A stretch of 64,000 nucleotides of DNA from Candidatus Dadabacteria bacterium (GTDB taxonomy: Bacteria > Desulfobacterota_D > UBA1144 > Nemesobacterales > Nemesobacteraceae). The position numbers were made by a program, and so were the translations under genes. Positions 63,450-64,000 of the stretch are shown one piece after another. Numbering within the stretch: the stretch's first letter is position 1; each line of letters opens with the position of its first letter. The notes beneath the pieces are model-generated. The model was not told the origin of the DNA. It did no database searches and was given only the letters and a program-made list of their open reading frames with translations. The stretch is from the NCBI GenBank assembly GCA_951812945.1, contig CATOTB010000001.1, forward strand, positions 552,198 to 616,197, written 5' to 3'.

Positions 63450-64000
63450 ATGAGCGTTGATCTTGAAAAACTCGCGCAGGAGGAATACAAGTACGGATTC
63501 GTAACTGATGTCGAGCAGGAGATTGCTCCCAAGGGCCTAAACGAGGATGTCATCAGGATGATCTCCTCGAAAAAGAATGAACCTGAGTGGCTTCTCGAAT
63601 GGCGCCTAGGAGCTTATGAGCGCTGGAAGAAAATGAAAGAGCCCCGGTGGGCTTTTCTTAGGTATCCGAAGATAGATTTTAACGACATAAGTTACTACGC
63701 GGCGCCAAAAAACAATCCGAGGCCGAAAAGCCTTGACGAGATCGACCCTGAGATAAAGGAGACCTACGACAAGCTCGGTATTCCGCTTGAGGAACAGAAG
63801 ATGCTGGCGGGTGTCGCGGTCGACGCTGTTTTTGACAGCGTTTCGGTTTTCACCACTTTTAAGGAGAAGCTTGCCGAGGAAGGGGTTATTTTCTGCTCCA
63901 TATCCGAGGCCGTTGAAGAACATCCCGATCTTGTGCGCAAGTACCTGGGTTCCGTAGTGCCCCGCGGGGATAATTTCTACGCGGCTTTGAATTCCGCGGT
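63450..64000 (+). CDS. sufB: Fe-S cluster assembly scaffold SufB (start only)
   Basis: The N-terminal 183 codons run off the right edge. They show the SufB opening [37 protein letters not shown] (typical of SufB) and [19 protein letters not shown]. SufB joins SufC and SufD to build iron-sulfur clusters. AGGAGG lies 12 nt before the ATG. It follows the Rrf2 regulator and probably begins a suf operon. Confidence 0.93.
   Translation, partial: MSVDLEKLAQEEYKYGFVTDVEQEIAPKGLNEDVIRMISSKKNEPEWLLEWRLGAYERWKKMKEPRWAFLRYPKIDFNDISYYAAPKNNPRPKSLDEIDPEIKETYDKLGIPLEEQKMLAGVAVDAVFDSVSVFTTFKEKLAEEGVIFCSISEAVEEHPDLVRKYLGSVVPRGDNFYAALNSA

Overview
This window looks like a chromosomal segment of a Gram-negative, respiring, free-living-type bacterium. 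Supporting genes include complex I subunits (nuoJKL), a membrane-anchored c-type cytochrome, TatC, a SurA-like periplasmic chaperone, a Tsx-like outer-membrane channel, a PDZ/S41 protease, the glycine cleavage system, and serine, leucine, purine and histidine biosynthesis genes. The order serA-hisZ-purA and tRNA-Val-thrS-infC-rpmI-rplT recalls Deltaproteobacteria-like lineages in the wide sense (Desulfobacterota, Dadabacteria and similar). No rRNA or single diagnostic marker is present, so the placement is an inference. Starts at TTG and GTG are common, and neighbours often overlap by 4 nt (ATGA, GTGA).

Region 1 (about 0.7-16 kb) is a defence and mobile-gene island. It holds an IS21-like remnant, two unrecognised proteins and a PD-(D/E)XK-like protein. 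A minus-strand operon follows, read from about 11.65 kb down to 3.2 kb: a short Cys-containing leader ORF, a DndA/IscS cysteine desulfurase, a DndC/SspD-like PP-loop sulfurtransferase, a DUF262-DUF1524 (SspE/GmrSD-like) nuclease, a SNF2 helicase, a ParB protein, a second ParB-HTH protein and a beta-CASP metallo-beta-lactamase nuclease. This resembles a DNA phosphorothioation system, but no DndB, DndD, DndE or SspB/SspC-like gene is present. The helicase, ParB pair and beta-CASP nuclease are the most interesting content of the window. Next come a HipBA pair, a type IV AbiEi/AbiEii toxin-antitoxin pair and a secreted HNH nuclease coupled to an acyl-CoA ligase.

Region 2 (16-24 kb) is core metabolism: CoA ligase, tatC, serA-hisZ-purA and phoH with a small exported protein. 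Region 3 (24.4-28.2 kb) is a small island with an XhoI/PaeR7I-type restriction-modification pair and small hypotheticals. Region 4 (28.4-53.4 kb) is again core: purC with a newly placed upstream start, a DUF1289 gene, an SDR, tRNA-Val(GAC), thrS-infC-rpmI-rplT, an endonuclease III-like protein, an NCS2 permease, a Tsx-like channel, gcvT-gcvH-gcvP, and a long minus-strand series (S41 protease, ABC permease, truA, FAH hydrolase, leuB, mfd, surA-like). An AmiS/UreI channel gene with its own terminator ends it.

Region 5 (53.8-64 kb) holds a possible ribbon-helix-helix protein, two tandem acetoacetate-decarboxylase-family genes with a strong promoter, a folded leader and a strong terminator, an unrecognised protein, endonuclease III, nuoJKL, a PD-(D/E)XK-like protein, a cytochrome c, an Rrf2 regulator with three Cys, and the start of sufB running off the right edge. 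Translation signals are unusual in several places. AUA starts with a perfect Shine-Dalgarno and a 4-nt overlap are indicated for infC and for the SNF2 gene, an AUU (or similar) start is indicated for purC, and the gcvT transcript is probably leaderless.
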